NCBI GenBank assembly: GCA_964195405.1
Contig: CAXMPK010000128.1
Span: forward strand, 1-5,939
Direction of reading: 5' to 3'
From: CAXMPK01 sp964195405
GTDB lineage: Bacteria > Actinomycetota > Acidimicrobiia > Spongiisociales > ZC4RG35
Length of the DNA: 5,939 bases
The position numbers were made by a program, and so were the translations under genes. The notes below the pieces were generated by a model, which was not told the origin of the DNA, ran no database searches, and saw only the letters and a list, made by a program, of their open reading frames with translations. Below are positions 1-5,818 of the stretch, one piece after another (within the stretch, counting starts at the first letter, position 1; each line of letters begins with the position of its first letter).

Positions 1-333
1 ATGAAACGAGCCGAGCAAGGGGCCGTCGAGAGCCGAAAGTGCAGCCAACGGGGTCACCCCCGAGAGGTGCACAACGCCCTCGACAGCAGATACAACCAGG
101 GCAAGTCGCTCTGCGACGGTGGAGATGGCGTCGTCACGAACCGCCACCAACACGAGATCGGCCGGAGGAAGCGGGTCCTGCCAGACCAGCGGCTGAGATC
201 CGAGCCGTTCGGCCGCAGTTTCCGCCGCTACCGAGTCTCGGGCGAGCACGCCGACTATGGAATGGCCCGGGTCGAGCAGGCGAATCGAGAGGGCGAGGCC
301 AGCTCTTCCGGGTCCAACGAGGATGAGATCCAT
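1..333 (-). CDS. Rossmann-like / DUF2520 domain protein, N-terminal part (runs off left edge)
   Basis: This is a partial gene read on the minus strand from an ATG at 333-331. 111 codons are visible and the frame is still open at base 1. The protein begins MDLILVGPGRAG, so residues 7-12 (GPGRAG) form a GxGxxG dinucleotide-binding loop after the first beta strand. Residues 59-70 (DLVLVAVRDDAI) and 87-93 (VVHLSGV), followed by LLGSFH at 106-111, match the usual order of the Rossmann-like plus DUF2520 family (COG5495-like): a second strand with a VxDDAI turn, then 'HLSG' and 'GS(L/F)HP'. Members are predicted NAD(P)-binding oxidoreductases of unproven substrate, and in many genomes they sit beside pantothenate (panC/panD) genes; that context lies outside this window. 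No in-frame ATG, GTG or TTG is seen in the roughly 25 codons upstream of this ATG, and no convincing Shine-Dalgarno site precedes it. It starts 77 bp after the second permease stop on the same strand, so it may be read through from the transporter operon. Family call fairly sure; function unknown. Confidence 0.8.
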   Translation of the reverse strand, partial: MDLILVGPGRAGLALSIRLLDPGHSIVGVLARDSVAAETAAERLGSQPLVWQDPLPPADLVLVAVRDDAISTVAERLALVVSAVEGVVHLSGVTPLAALSALDGPLLGSFH

Positions 334-410
334 GAGATGTTCCAGTCCGTGGTGGTACCAGACGGCTTGAAGTGTAGAAGCGAGTTCGGGTTGTCGGTGG
401 CGCGAGGTAG
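334..410 (-). other. Short intergenic gap without a clear terminator
   Basis: This is the 77-bp space between the second permease stop and the DUF2520 start, both on the minus strand. I see no GC-rich hairpin followed by a T run on the minus strand. The only symmetry is the 8-bp palindrome TGGTACCA at 353-360, too short to matter by itself. There is no strong ribosome binding site in front of the ATG at 333. The absence of a terminator is compatible with co-transcription, but a weak promoter here cannot be excluded by eye. Confidence 0.5.
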
Positions 411-1673
411 CTAGGTCTCGCCCTTGATATAGGGAATCCCGTCGGCTGCTGGTACGCGGAGCCTCTGCACCGCGAACAACAAGACGAGCAACACTGTTGC
501 GAAGGGGAGCGTGTTCGGCAGCCAGGAGGGCGCCGTGTCGGTCAGTAGGTACCACACAAGGAATCCGGAGGCCATGACCCCGGACAAAACCGCGTCAAAC
601 CGGGCCCGCCGGCGTATCGACACCACCAAGATTGCCGCCATGGCGATAGCGACCACTAACAAGAGGGCATGGGTCGAACGACCGTCCAGATCGCGCAGCG
701 CCGTCCCAAATGGATAGCCAAACAGAAACGCTGCGATCAGGATTCCGCCTGGTCTCCAGTTGCCAAAGATGAGGGCTGCCAACCCGATGAACCCGCGGCC
801 CTGGGTCAGCGACTCGCGATAGAACCCCGTGAGTTCCATTGCGATGAAGGCGCCGCCGAGGCCGGACAGCGCTCCGCTAATGACCACACCTTTGTACTTC
901 TGGTAGTAGATATTGATACCGAGGGATTCGCCAGCATGTGGATGCTCGCCGGCAATCCTCAGCCGCAACCCAAATCGGGTCCTCCACACCAGCCACGCAG
1001 TCGCCGGAACCATGGCCAACGCGAGCAGCGTGAAGACATTGACATCAGCGACAAAACCTCTGGAGAACCCGGCGAGATCGGAAACGAAAAAGAGATCCCA
1101 ACCGTCAATGGCCCCAAGTATGTCTGGCGTCTGCCATCCAACAAGGTGACCTCCGCCCAGAAATGGAAACGTGACTGTGCCGAGGCTTCCGAGCGCGGGG
1201 GACTGAGTTATCGATCCGCCCGAGTAGTTGGTGAAGATCTCGGCTGACAGGAACCGGACCGCCCCGGGAGCCAGCAGGTTGATCGCCACGCCTGACACTA
1301 TGTGGTCGACGCCGAACGTCACGGTGGCAATGGCGTGGATAAGGCCGCCCAAGGCTCCGCCGAGCATTCCGTAGAGGAGGCCTACCCAAGGGCCCCCCAC
1401 GATGGCTCCATAGGCGCCGAACCAAGTCCCCAGGACCATCATCCCCTCAAGGCCGATATTGACCACACCAGCCCGCTCCGAGTAGAGCCCTCCCAAGCCA
1501 GCCAACATGATGGGAACACTCCACCGCAACATGGCACCCGAAGCTGTGTCTGCAGTCAGACGACTCAGACCGCCGGGCTCAAGCAACTGAACGAAGGTGA
1601 GCACCAGGATCCCGAGTGCGGCGGCTGCCGCATACCGAGCCCAAGCTGGAAGTGTGCTGTACCGTTGCAGCAT
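411..1673 (-). CDS. BMP-type ABC importer, second permease subunit (YufQ/RnsD-like)
   Basis: This 420-residue integral membrane protein is one of the two different permeases of the importer (BPD_transp_2 family). Hydrophobic segments include about residues 12-30, 52-63, 76-92, 96-118, 126-140, 212-230, 262-280, 296-320, 334-352, 361-377 and 386-402. Family landmarks are VNIGLEGMM (71-79), FGVDHIVSGVAINL (120-133), the cytoplasmic loop RTRFGLRLRIAGEHPHAGES (231-250), which should contact the ATPase, and GRGFIGLAALIFGNWRP (292-308). The protein is about 100 residues longer than the roughly 320-residue Firmicutes-type subunit. The excess is a hydrophobic amino-terminal end and one or two extra carboxy-terminal segments after an RRRAR stretch (354-358), a form I believe is common in actinobacteria. 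The ATG at 1673-1671 shares its A with the stop of the first permease (TGATG), so translation is probably coupled; only a weak GGTGG lies upstream. Ligand is likely a nucleoside, by family. Confidence 0.93.
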   Translation of the reverse strand: MLQRYSTLPAWARYAAAAALGILVLTFVQLLEPGGLSRLTADTASGAMLRWSVPIMLAGLGGLYSERAGVVNIGLEGMMVLGTWFGAYGAIVGGPWVGLLYGMLGGALGGLIHAIATVTFGVDHIVSGVAINLLAPGAVRFLSAEIFTNYSGGSITQSPALGSLGTVTFPFLGGGHLVGWQTPDILGAIDGWDLFFVSDLAGFSRGFVADVNVFTLLALAMVPATAWLVWRTRFGLRLRIAGEHPHAGESLGINIYYQKYKGVVISGALSGLGGAFIAMELTGFYRESLTQGRGFIGLAALIFGNWRPGGILIAAFLFGYPFGTALRDLDGRSTHALLLVVAIAMAAILVVSIRRRARFDAVLSGVMASGFLVWYLLTDTAPSWLPNTLPFATVLLVLLFAVQRLRVPAADGIPYIKGET

Positions 1674-2785
1674 CAGGAATCCACCGCCTCGGCCAACGCG
1701 GCGGCTGCGGCTCGCGTCTCCTCTCGCTGCCGGTATCGGGTCACCGATTCATACGCCACGACAGCGGAAAGCAGGATGATCCCCTGCATGATGATGACAA
1801 TCTCACGCGTGGCGGATCCGGTGACCTGAAGGATTGGAGACGACACATCCATAAAGGCAAAGAACATGGCACCAACCGCCACCCCGACAGCATGGTTGCG
1901 TCCGAGCAGCGCCACAGCTATTCCGGCAAAACCGAGTCCCGGAGTGAATTCGGCGTCGTATCGGTGGTATCGGCTGAGGATGTCGACCATCCCAACCAGT
2001 CCGGCCATCGCTCCGCCGAAGACCATGGCCATGATGACCATCTTGTCGGAGTTGACGCCGCCAGCACGAGCGGCGAACGGGTTGTAGCCACTGGAACGTA
2101 GGTCGAAGCCGAGCCGGGTCCGATTGAGGAATATGTGAAAGATGATTCCGGCCGCGATCGCCAACAACACTACGGCAGAGAGATGGCGCCCTCCGGTGAT
2201 CTCACGCGTAACGATCTCGAACCAGCTGTTGAGGTCAGGCATCCAGCCGGACTCAGGGATGAATTTTGTCCCTGAATTGGGAGTGAGCGGTCCCTCGCGC
2301 AACTCCACCGACAGCCAGGCGACGATGCCGCCAGTCGCGATGAAGTTGAGCATGATCGTCGAGATAACTTCGTTGATACCCCGCCGAGCCTTCAGCCAAC
2401 CGGCCAACCCAGACCACAAGGCCCCGACCAACATCGCCACGAAGACGATCAGGATGATGTGAAGCGCTCCGGGGAGGATGACGTTCGCCCCGACGATTGC
2501 AGCGAAGAATCCAGCGAGGACGTACTGGCCCTCGACACCGATATTGAACAGGTTCATCCTGAAGCCGATGGCTGCGGCAAGGCCCGAGAGATAAAGCGGC
2601 GTTGCTCGGTTGAGCATGTCGACGATTGTCTCGAGCCGCCCCCCGTTCTGGATCATGTCCCAATATGCCGACAAAGGGTTGCTGCCCGAAATGAGTAGCA
2701 CCATCGACGATAAGGCCAGCGAGAAGACCACTGCGATGACCGGAGCGGCCACCGCCAATGCGATCCTCCGTCCCCAGCCGTTCAC
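1673..2785 (-). CDS. BMP-type ABC importer, first permease subunit (YufP/RnsC-like)
   Basis: This 370-residue membrane protein is the partner permease of the importer (BPD_transp_2 family). Hydrophobic segments lie at about residues 8-32, 62-75, 86-101, 106-130, 143-161, 203-221, 247-270, 283-297, 299-315 and 329-347. Family landmarks are FRMNLFNIGVEGQ (75-87), RRGINEVISTIMLNFIA (134-150), a coupling-type loop RTRLGFDLRSSGYNPFAARAG (222-242, first and last parts shown by these motifs) and AGIAVALLGRN (287-297). The carboxy end is Ala-rich and polar. The start is a GTG at 2785-2783, overlapping the ATPase stop by four bases (GTGA). A good Shine-Dalgarno site, GGAGGAG at 2799-2793, lies 7 nt upstream, inside the ATPase coding end. 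Overlaps at both ends place it in the middle of a tightly coupled operon. Together with the second permease it should form the transmembrane channel. Length and layout are normal for the family. Confidence 0.93.
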   Translation of the reverse strand: MNGWGRRIALAVAAPVIAVVFSLALSSMVLLISGSNPLSAYWDMIQNGGRLETIVDMLNRATPLYLSGLAAAIGFRMNLFNIGVEGQYVLAGFFAAIVGANVILPGALHIILIVFVAMLVGALWSGLAGWLKARRGINEVISTIMLNFIATGGIVAWLSVELREGPLTPNSGTKFIPESGWMPDLNSWFEIVTREITGGRHLSAVVLLAIAAGIIFHIFLNRTRLGFDLRSSGYNPFAARAGGVNSDKMVIMAMVFGGAMAGLVGMVDILSRYHRYDAEFTPGLGFAGIAVALLGRNHAVGVAVGAMFFAFMDVSSPILQVTGSATREIVIIMQGIILLSAVVAYESVTRYRQREETRAAAAALAEAVDS

Positions 2786-4308
2786 TTCGATACTCCTCCG
2801 ATAGCGGCGCCGGTCATGTACGAACCGAGGTCCCGTGGAGTCACCGTCTCCGGATCCACTTGGGCGACGACCTTGCCACGCAGCATCACGATGATCGTGT
2901 CGGAAAGCCCGATGAGCTCATCAAGGTCGGCGGACACCAGGACGGTGGCCATACCTAAGGCGCGAGCCTGTCGCAGGTCGTCCCACACCGCAGCTTGGGC
3001 ACCGACGTCGATCCCGCGGGTCGGGTGAGCGGCGATGAACAGCTCGGGCTCAGAGGCCATCTCACGCCCAACGATCAGTTTCTGCTGGTTGCCGCCAGAC
3101 AGCGCGAGAGCTGGCACTTCAATGTTGGGAGTGCGCACATCGAAGTCGCGGCGGATTTCTTCCGTTCGCTCGCGAGCTCCGTGCCGATCGAACCAGATGC
3201 CGCGCGCAAACGGGGCCAAGGTCTGATGCCCCAGTGCCGTGTTCTCCCACAGTGGGGCCACCAGCAGCAGCCCCTCGCGGTGACGATCCTCTGGCACATA
3301 CGCTAGGCCAGCCTCGCGCCGCTCGCGAACATCCCGATCGGCGACATCGAGACCCTTTATCTCGATGGATCCAGTGTCGACGGCACGCGTACCCACCAAA
3401 GCGTCGATGAGCTCCGACTGCCCATTGCCCTCTACACCAGCGATACCGAGAATCTCACCGCGGTGGACATCGAACGACACGTCATCGACAACTGGGCGTT
3501 GGTCCGCGTCCAGGACGGTGACGCCCTTCACCGAAACCGCTACCACGTCCGTAACCGTGGACAGGCTGGTCGCTGGCGTCGGCAACTCCGATCCGACCAT
3601 CAACTCCGCAAGATCTGCCGCCGTGACGTCCGCTGGCTTGACGGTGGCGACGCTCCGACCCTCGCGGAGTACGGTGATCGTGTCTGCGATGGCCAGGATT
3701 TCTTCGAGCTTGTGGTCGATGAAGAGAATCGTCGAGCCGGCGGCCTTAAGTTCCCGCAGATTCTTGAACAGCTCCTCGACCTCTTGCGGCACCAGGACAG
3801 CGGTGGGCTCATCCAGAATAAGGATGCGAGCGCCCCTGAAAAGAACCTTGATGATTTCGACTCGCTGGCGTTCGCCAACCGTCAGAGATTCGACGAACTC
3901 GTCGGGGTGTACGTCAAGCCCATAGGCCTGCGTCACCTCGGTCAGATGCTCGTTTGCCGCGACAAAATCGATTCGGCCTAGCGTGGTCATTGGCTCAGAG
4001 CCGAGAATCACGTTTTCTAGAACAGTGAGTTGATCCGCCAGCATGAAGTGTTGGTGGACCATCCCGATGCCCTTGGCGATGGCGTCACTTGGAGATTTAA
4101 AACGAACCTCTTCACCGTCGACCACCATTCGACCCTCGTCGGCAGCCTGCATGCCATACAGGATCTTCATAAGGGTCGACTTGCCGGCGCCGTTCTCGCC
4201 GCAGATGGCGTGGATCTCACCGGATTCCACGGTCAAGGAAACGTCGTCGTTGGCCACCACGCCCGGGAACCGTTTGGTGATACCGATCAAATCGATCGCA
4301 ACGGCCAA
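2782..4308 (-). CDS. BMP-type ABC importer, tandem-domain ATPase (YufO/RnsB-like)
   Basis: This 508-residue cytoplasmic ATPase carries two ABC domains in one chain and powers the importer. Domain 1 has Walker A GENGAGKS (37-44), the Q-loop region MVHQHF (83-88), signature LTVGERQ (142-148), Walker B ILILDEP (162-168) and the switch His199 (FIDHKLEE). Domain 2 has Walker A GVEGNGQS (291-298), with Gln in place of the Lys, an intact signature LSGGNQQ (403-409), and LFIAAHPTRG (423-432) in place of Walker B, lacking the usual Asp-Glu pair. SADLDE (459-464) replaces the switch His. This one-good, one-degenerate pattern is typical of the BMP-associated subgroup rather than damage. The start is TTG at 4308-4306: no in-frame ATG lies between it and an upstream in-frame TAG about 12 codons away, and GGGAGGA at 4319-4313 gives strong, close ribosome binding. 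The amino-terminal sequence (AIDLIGITKRFPGVVAN) starts where the family does. The next gene overlaps by 4 nt. Confidence 0.95.
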   Translation of the reverse strand: MAVAIDLIGITKRFPGVVANDDVSLTVESGEIHAICGENGAGKSTLMKILYGMQAADEGRMVVDGEEVRFKSPSDAIAKGIGMVHQHFMLADQLTVLENVILGSEPMTTLGRIDFVAANEHLTEVTQAYGLDVHPDEFVESLTVGERQRVEIIKVLFRGARILILDEPTAVLVPQEVEELFKNLRELKAAGSTILFIDHKLEEILAIADTITVLREGRSVATVKPADVTAADLAELMVGSELPTPATSLSTVTDVVAVSVKGVTVLDADQRPVVDDVSFDVHRGEILGIAGVEGNGQSELIDALVGTRAVDTGSIEIKGLDVADRDVRERREAGLAYVPEDRHREGLLLVAPLWENTALGHQTLAPFARGIWFDRHGARERTEEIRRDFDVRTPNIEVPALALSGGNQQKLIVGREMASEPELFIAAHPTRGIDVGAQAAVWDDLRQARALGMATVLVSADLDELIGLSDTIIVMLRGKVVAQVDPETVTPRDLGSYMTGAAIGGVSK

Positions 4309-4312
4309 CGGG

Positions 4313-4319
4313 TCCTCCC
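4313..4319 (-). promoter_or_regulatory. Ribosome binding site fixing the TTG start of the ATPase
   Basis: The minus strand reads GGGAGGA here, five bases or fewer before the TTG at 4308. No ATG competes nearby, so this site is the main reason for choosing a TTG start. Confidence 0.75.
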
Positions 4320-4341
4320 GGGAAACGAACGCCTAACAACA

Positions 4342-4375
4342 GGAACGGGACCGGACTCTAGCCCGGTCCCGTTCC
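4342..4375 (-). terminator. Strong hairpin after the binding-protein gene (attenuator, partial terminator or mRNA-stabilising stem)
   Basis: Perfect 13-bp inverted arms, GGAACGGGACCGG (4342-4354) and CCGGTCCCGTTCC (4363-4375), enclose an 8-base loop. It begins 41 bp past the binding-protein stop and ends 33 bp before the ATPase start. On the minus strand the stem is followed by TGTTGTTAG, which is U-rich but interrupted, so termination is probably incomplete. In importer operons such an element commonly makes the binding-protein message more abundant than the membrane and ATPase part, either by partial termination or by blocking 3' exonucleases. The stem is seen directly; the role is inferred. 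Confidence 0.7.
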
Positions 4376-4379
4376 GCCA

Positions 4380-4394
4380 CGCATTCGGAATGCG
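4380..4394 (-). other. Second, small hairpin preceding the strong one
   Basis: The arms CGCATT (4380-4385) and AATGCG (4389-4394) are perfectly complementary around a 3-base loop. In the direction of transcription this stem forms first, only four bases before the 13-bp hairpin. It has no U run of its own, so it is not a terminator by itself. It may add to 3'-end protection of the binding-protein message or be incidental. Confidence 0.4.
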
Positions 4395-4416
4395 CAGTGT
4401 TTGTCAGCCGTGTTTC

Positions 4417-5667
4417 TTAAGCACCTTCGGGAAGGGTAGGAACCACGATTTCGCCGGAGATGATCCGGGCCTTGAAGTCCTCGATCGTCGCGATTTGATC
4501 CGCAGTGAGGAAATCACCACTCGTTGAGTAGGCCAAACCTTCCGCCGCGAGGTCGTACACCTGCGGTCCATCGCTCCACTCACCGTTGAGCATGTCGACG
4601 ATGGCGGTGAAGACGGCGACATCGACCCGCTTGAGCATTGACGTGAGGATGTACGGGCGAACCGCTTCATCCTGGGTCTTGTACTCATCGGAGTCGACCC
4701 CGATGCTCCACCTATGCGTCCCGGTGCTTTCCGACACGTCCTTGGCAGCCAGGTGCGTGCCCGAGCCGGTCAAACCGGCAGCCGAGTAGATCACATCCGC
4801 GCCCTCGTCATACATCGCTAGGGCGACCTCTTTACCTCGGTCTGGAGAGTTGAACCCGTCAAAGTCGGGGAACTCAGTGATGTACGCCACCACAACCTCG
4901 ATATCCGGCGTCACGGCTTGTGCACCCGCCACAAAGCCAGCTTCGAATTTCTCAATGAGGCCAATTCCTCTGACGCCACCGATGAAGCCGAGCTTGTCGG
5001 TTTCACTATTCAACGCGGCGGCAACGCCGACGAGGAACGAGCCCTCATGCTCGGCAAACACCATGCCGCGAGTGTTGTCAAGATCATCGCAGAACGGCGG
5101 ACCGGCGCCGAACTCTGTAAGCATCGCATCGTCCGTCACAGCGAAGAACACATCCGGGTTGTTCTCACAAACGTCCGGGAACGCCCCACCAAATAGGAAC
5201 CCGTTGCCGATCACGATCGCCGAATTCTCGGCCTGCAGTTGCAGGTCAGGTGCACGGGACGCAGCGTCGGTCGGGGTGATCTCGGTAAAGGTCACGCCGG
5301 TGTAGAACACAGCCGTATCCACGCCACAGGCAGCAGAATCATTGAACGAGTTATCGCCACGGCCGATCAGGTCGAACGTCAAACCGACGTTGGTTCCAGT
5401 GCCGTCTACGTTCAAGTCGGCGGCGCCAGGGATCTCCTCACAGAACTCGGGAATCGGGTCGCGTGCCGGAGCCGGAGCATCCGTCGTTACCGGAGCATCC
5501 GTCGTTACCGGAGCATCCGTCGTTACCGGAGCATCCGTCGTTACCGGAGCATCCGTCGTTACGGGAGCATCCGTCGTCGTCACAGCGTCGTCGTCGCCGC
5601 AGGCCGCCGCAATCATCGCAAACGCGACGACGAGCAGCAGGAGCCGCGAGCCTTTCAATACCTTCAT
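4417..5667 (-). CDS. BMP family substrate-binding lipoprotein (PnrA-like)
   Basis: This 416-residue binding protein captures the ligand, probably a nucleoside, outside the membrane. Residues 1-22 are a signal peptide: K2, K5 and R8, then a LLLLVVAFAMIAA core. Cys23, after IAAA, is the expected lipidation site. A linker of one TTTDAP and five VTTDAP units (30-65) follows. The BMP domain (about 90-410) shows GRGDNSFNDSA (102-112), aligning with the family D-x-SFN motif, then GMVFAEHEGSFLVG (201-214), a DKLGFIGG strand, a GADVIYSAAGLTGSGTHLAA segment, IGVDSDEY and ILTSMLKRVDVAVF. Four cysteines in the mature domain (76, 114, 167, 193) could form two disulfides. The ATG at 5667 has an AGGAGG site at 5683-5678, 10 nt away. 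It is the first gene of the operon and is separated from the ATPase by hairpins. Ligand assignment rests on family only. Confidence 0.95.
   Translation of the reverse strand: MKVLKGSRLLLLVVAFAMIAAACGDDDAVTTTDAPVTTDAPVTTDAPVTTDAPVTTDAPVTTDAPAPARDPIPEFCEEIPGAADLNVDGTGTNVGLTFDLIGRGDNSFNDSAACGVDTAVFYTGVTFTEITPTDAASRAPDLQLQAENSAIVIGNGFLFGGAFPDVCENNPDVFFAVTDDAMLTEFGAGPPFCDDLDNTRGMVFAEHEGSFLVGVAAALNSETDKLGFIGGVRGIGLIEKFEAGFVAGAQAVTPDIEVVVAYITEFPDFDGFNSPDRGKEVALAMYDEGADVIYSAAGLTGSGTHLAAKDVSESTGTHRWSIGVDSDEYKTQDEAVRPYILTSMLKRVDVAVFTAIVDMLNGEWSDGPQVYDLAAEGLAYSTSGDFLTADQIATIEDFKARIISGEIVVPTLPEGA
5472..5577 (-). repeat. 18-bp in-frame tandem repeat encoding VTTDAP linker
   Basis: The plus-strand unit is GCATCCGTCGTTACCGGA. 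Full copies begin at 5477, 5495, 5513, 5531 and 5549, with a partial copy at 5567-5577 and a 5-base partial at 5472-5476. The first four full copies are identical; the fifth differs by one base (G for C at 5563). Each unit adds six residues (VTTDAP) to the linker between the lipid anchor and the ligand domain without changing frame. Identity at synonymous positions points to recent duplication by slippage or unequal recombination. The Thr/Pro-rich product should be extended and flexible, and could be a target for O-glycosylation, which is inference. Confidence 0.95.
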
Positions 5668-5677
5668 GTTTCCATTT

Positions 5678-5683
5678 CCTCCT
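5678..5683 (-). promoter_or_regulatory. Ribosome binding site of the binding-protein gene
   Basis: AGGAGG on the minus strand lies 10 nt before the ATG at 5667. A second ATG at 5675-5673 is nearer, but it opens only a three-codon frame (Met-Glu-Thr-stop) whose TGA overlaps the real start as ATGA. The longer spacing to 5667 is therefore preferred, and the signal peptide begins there. Confidence 0.75.
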
Positions 5684-5818
5684 GGAATCTGACGCAGCCC
5701 GCTACAGACGGGTCATGCAGCCGAGAATCTTACGCCATTAGCCCAAACGGCGCAGATCGAAAAGCCCAATTCATGGCCGAAACCGCCTCAAACCGAACGC
5801 CCCGCTAGCGTCGCCGTC
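5684..5818. promoter_or_regulatory. Divergent intergenic region with promoters for both directions
   Basis: This gap separates the importer operon (minus) from the plus-strand gene. On the minus strand a TAAGAT at 5732-5727 could be a -10 element, giving a leader of about 50 nt, but no good TTGACA-like -35 is seen at the right distance. On the plus strand TAGCGT at 5806-5811 fits the actinobacterial TAnnnT -10 pattern and ends 7 bp before the ATG, as for a leaderless message. A direct repeat AAACCG-N4-AAACCG (5780-5795) repeats every 10 bp, one helical turn, about where the -35 region of the plus promoter would be. It is a candidate regulator site. A small CCCG/CGGG inverted pair lies at 5698-5712 in the likely operon leader. 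The presence of promoters is nearly certain; the exact elements are guesses. Confidence 0.4.

Noticed and set aside
334..410. Terminator at the end of the importer operon
   Set aside because: No GC-rich stem with a following U run was found on the minus strand; the TGGTACCA palindrome leaves no room for a loop.
1..414. Plus-strand open frame of 137 codons at the left edge
   Set aside because: The minus strand of the same bases encodes a recognisable Rossmann GxGxxG protein with DUF2520-type motifs. The plus frame has no recognisable pattern and no ribosome site can be judged at the edge.
3365..3981. Long plus-strand open frames opposite the ATPase gene
   Set aside because: They are antisense to conserved ABC motifs, rich in Arg and Ser as expected for GC-rich shadow frames, and have no credible start signals.
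5472..5577. Possible CRISPR-like array
   Set aside because: The units are contiguous 18-bp repeats without spacers, in frame inside a gene; it is a coding tandem repeat.
5668..5720. Possible purine riboswitch in the leader of the importer operon
   Set aside because: The likely leader is only about 50 nt and shows no three-way junction or known aptamer core; only a 4-bp CCCG/CGGG stem is visible.
5239..5808. Plus-strand open frame with an Arg-Ser-Ile-Arg-Arg-Tyr repeat
   Set aside because: It is the antisense reading of the 18-bp repeat and the binding-protein gene. The minus-strand frame has a lipoprotein signal, a strong ribosome site and clear family motifs, so this frame is a by-product of the repeat and high GC.
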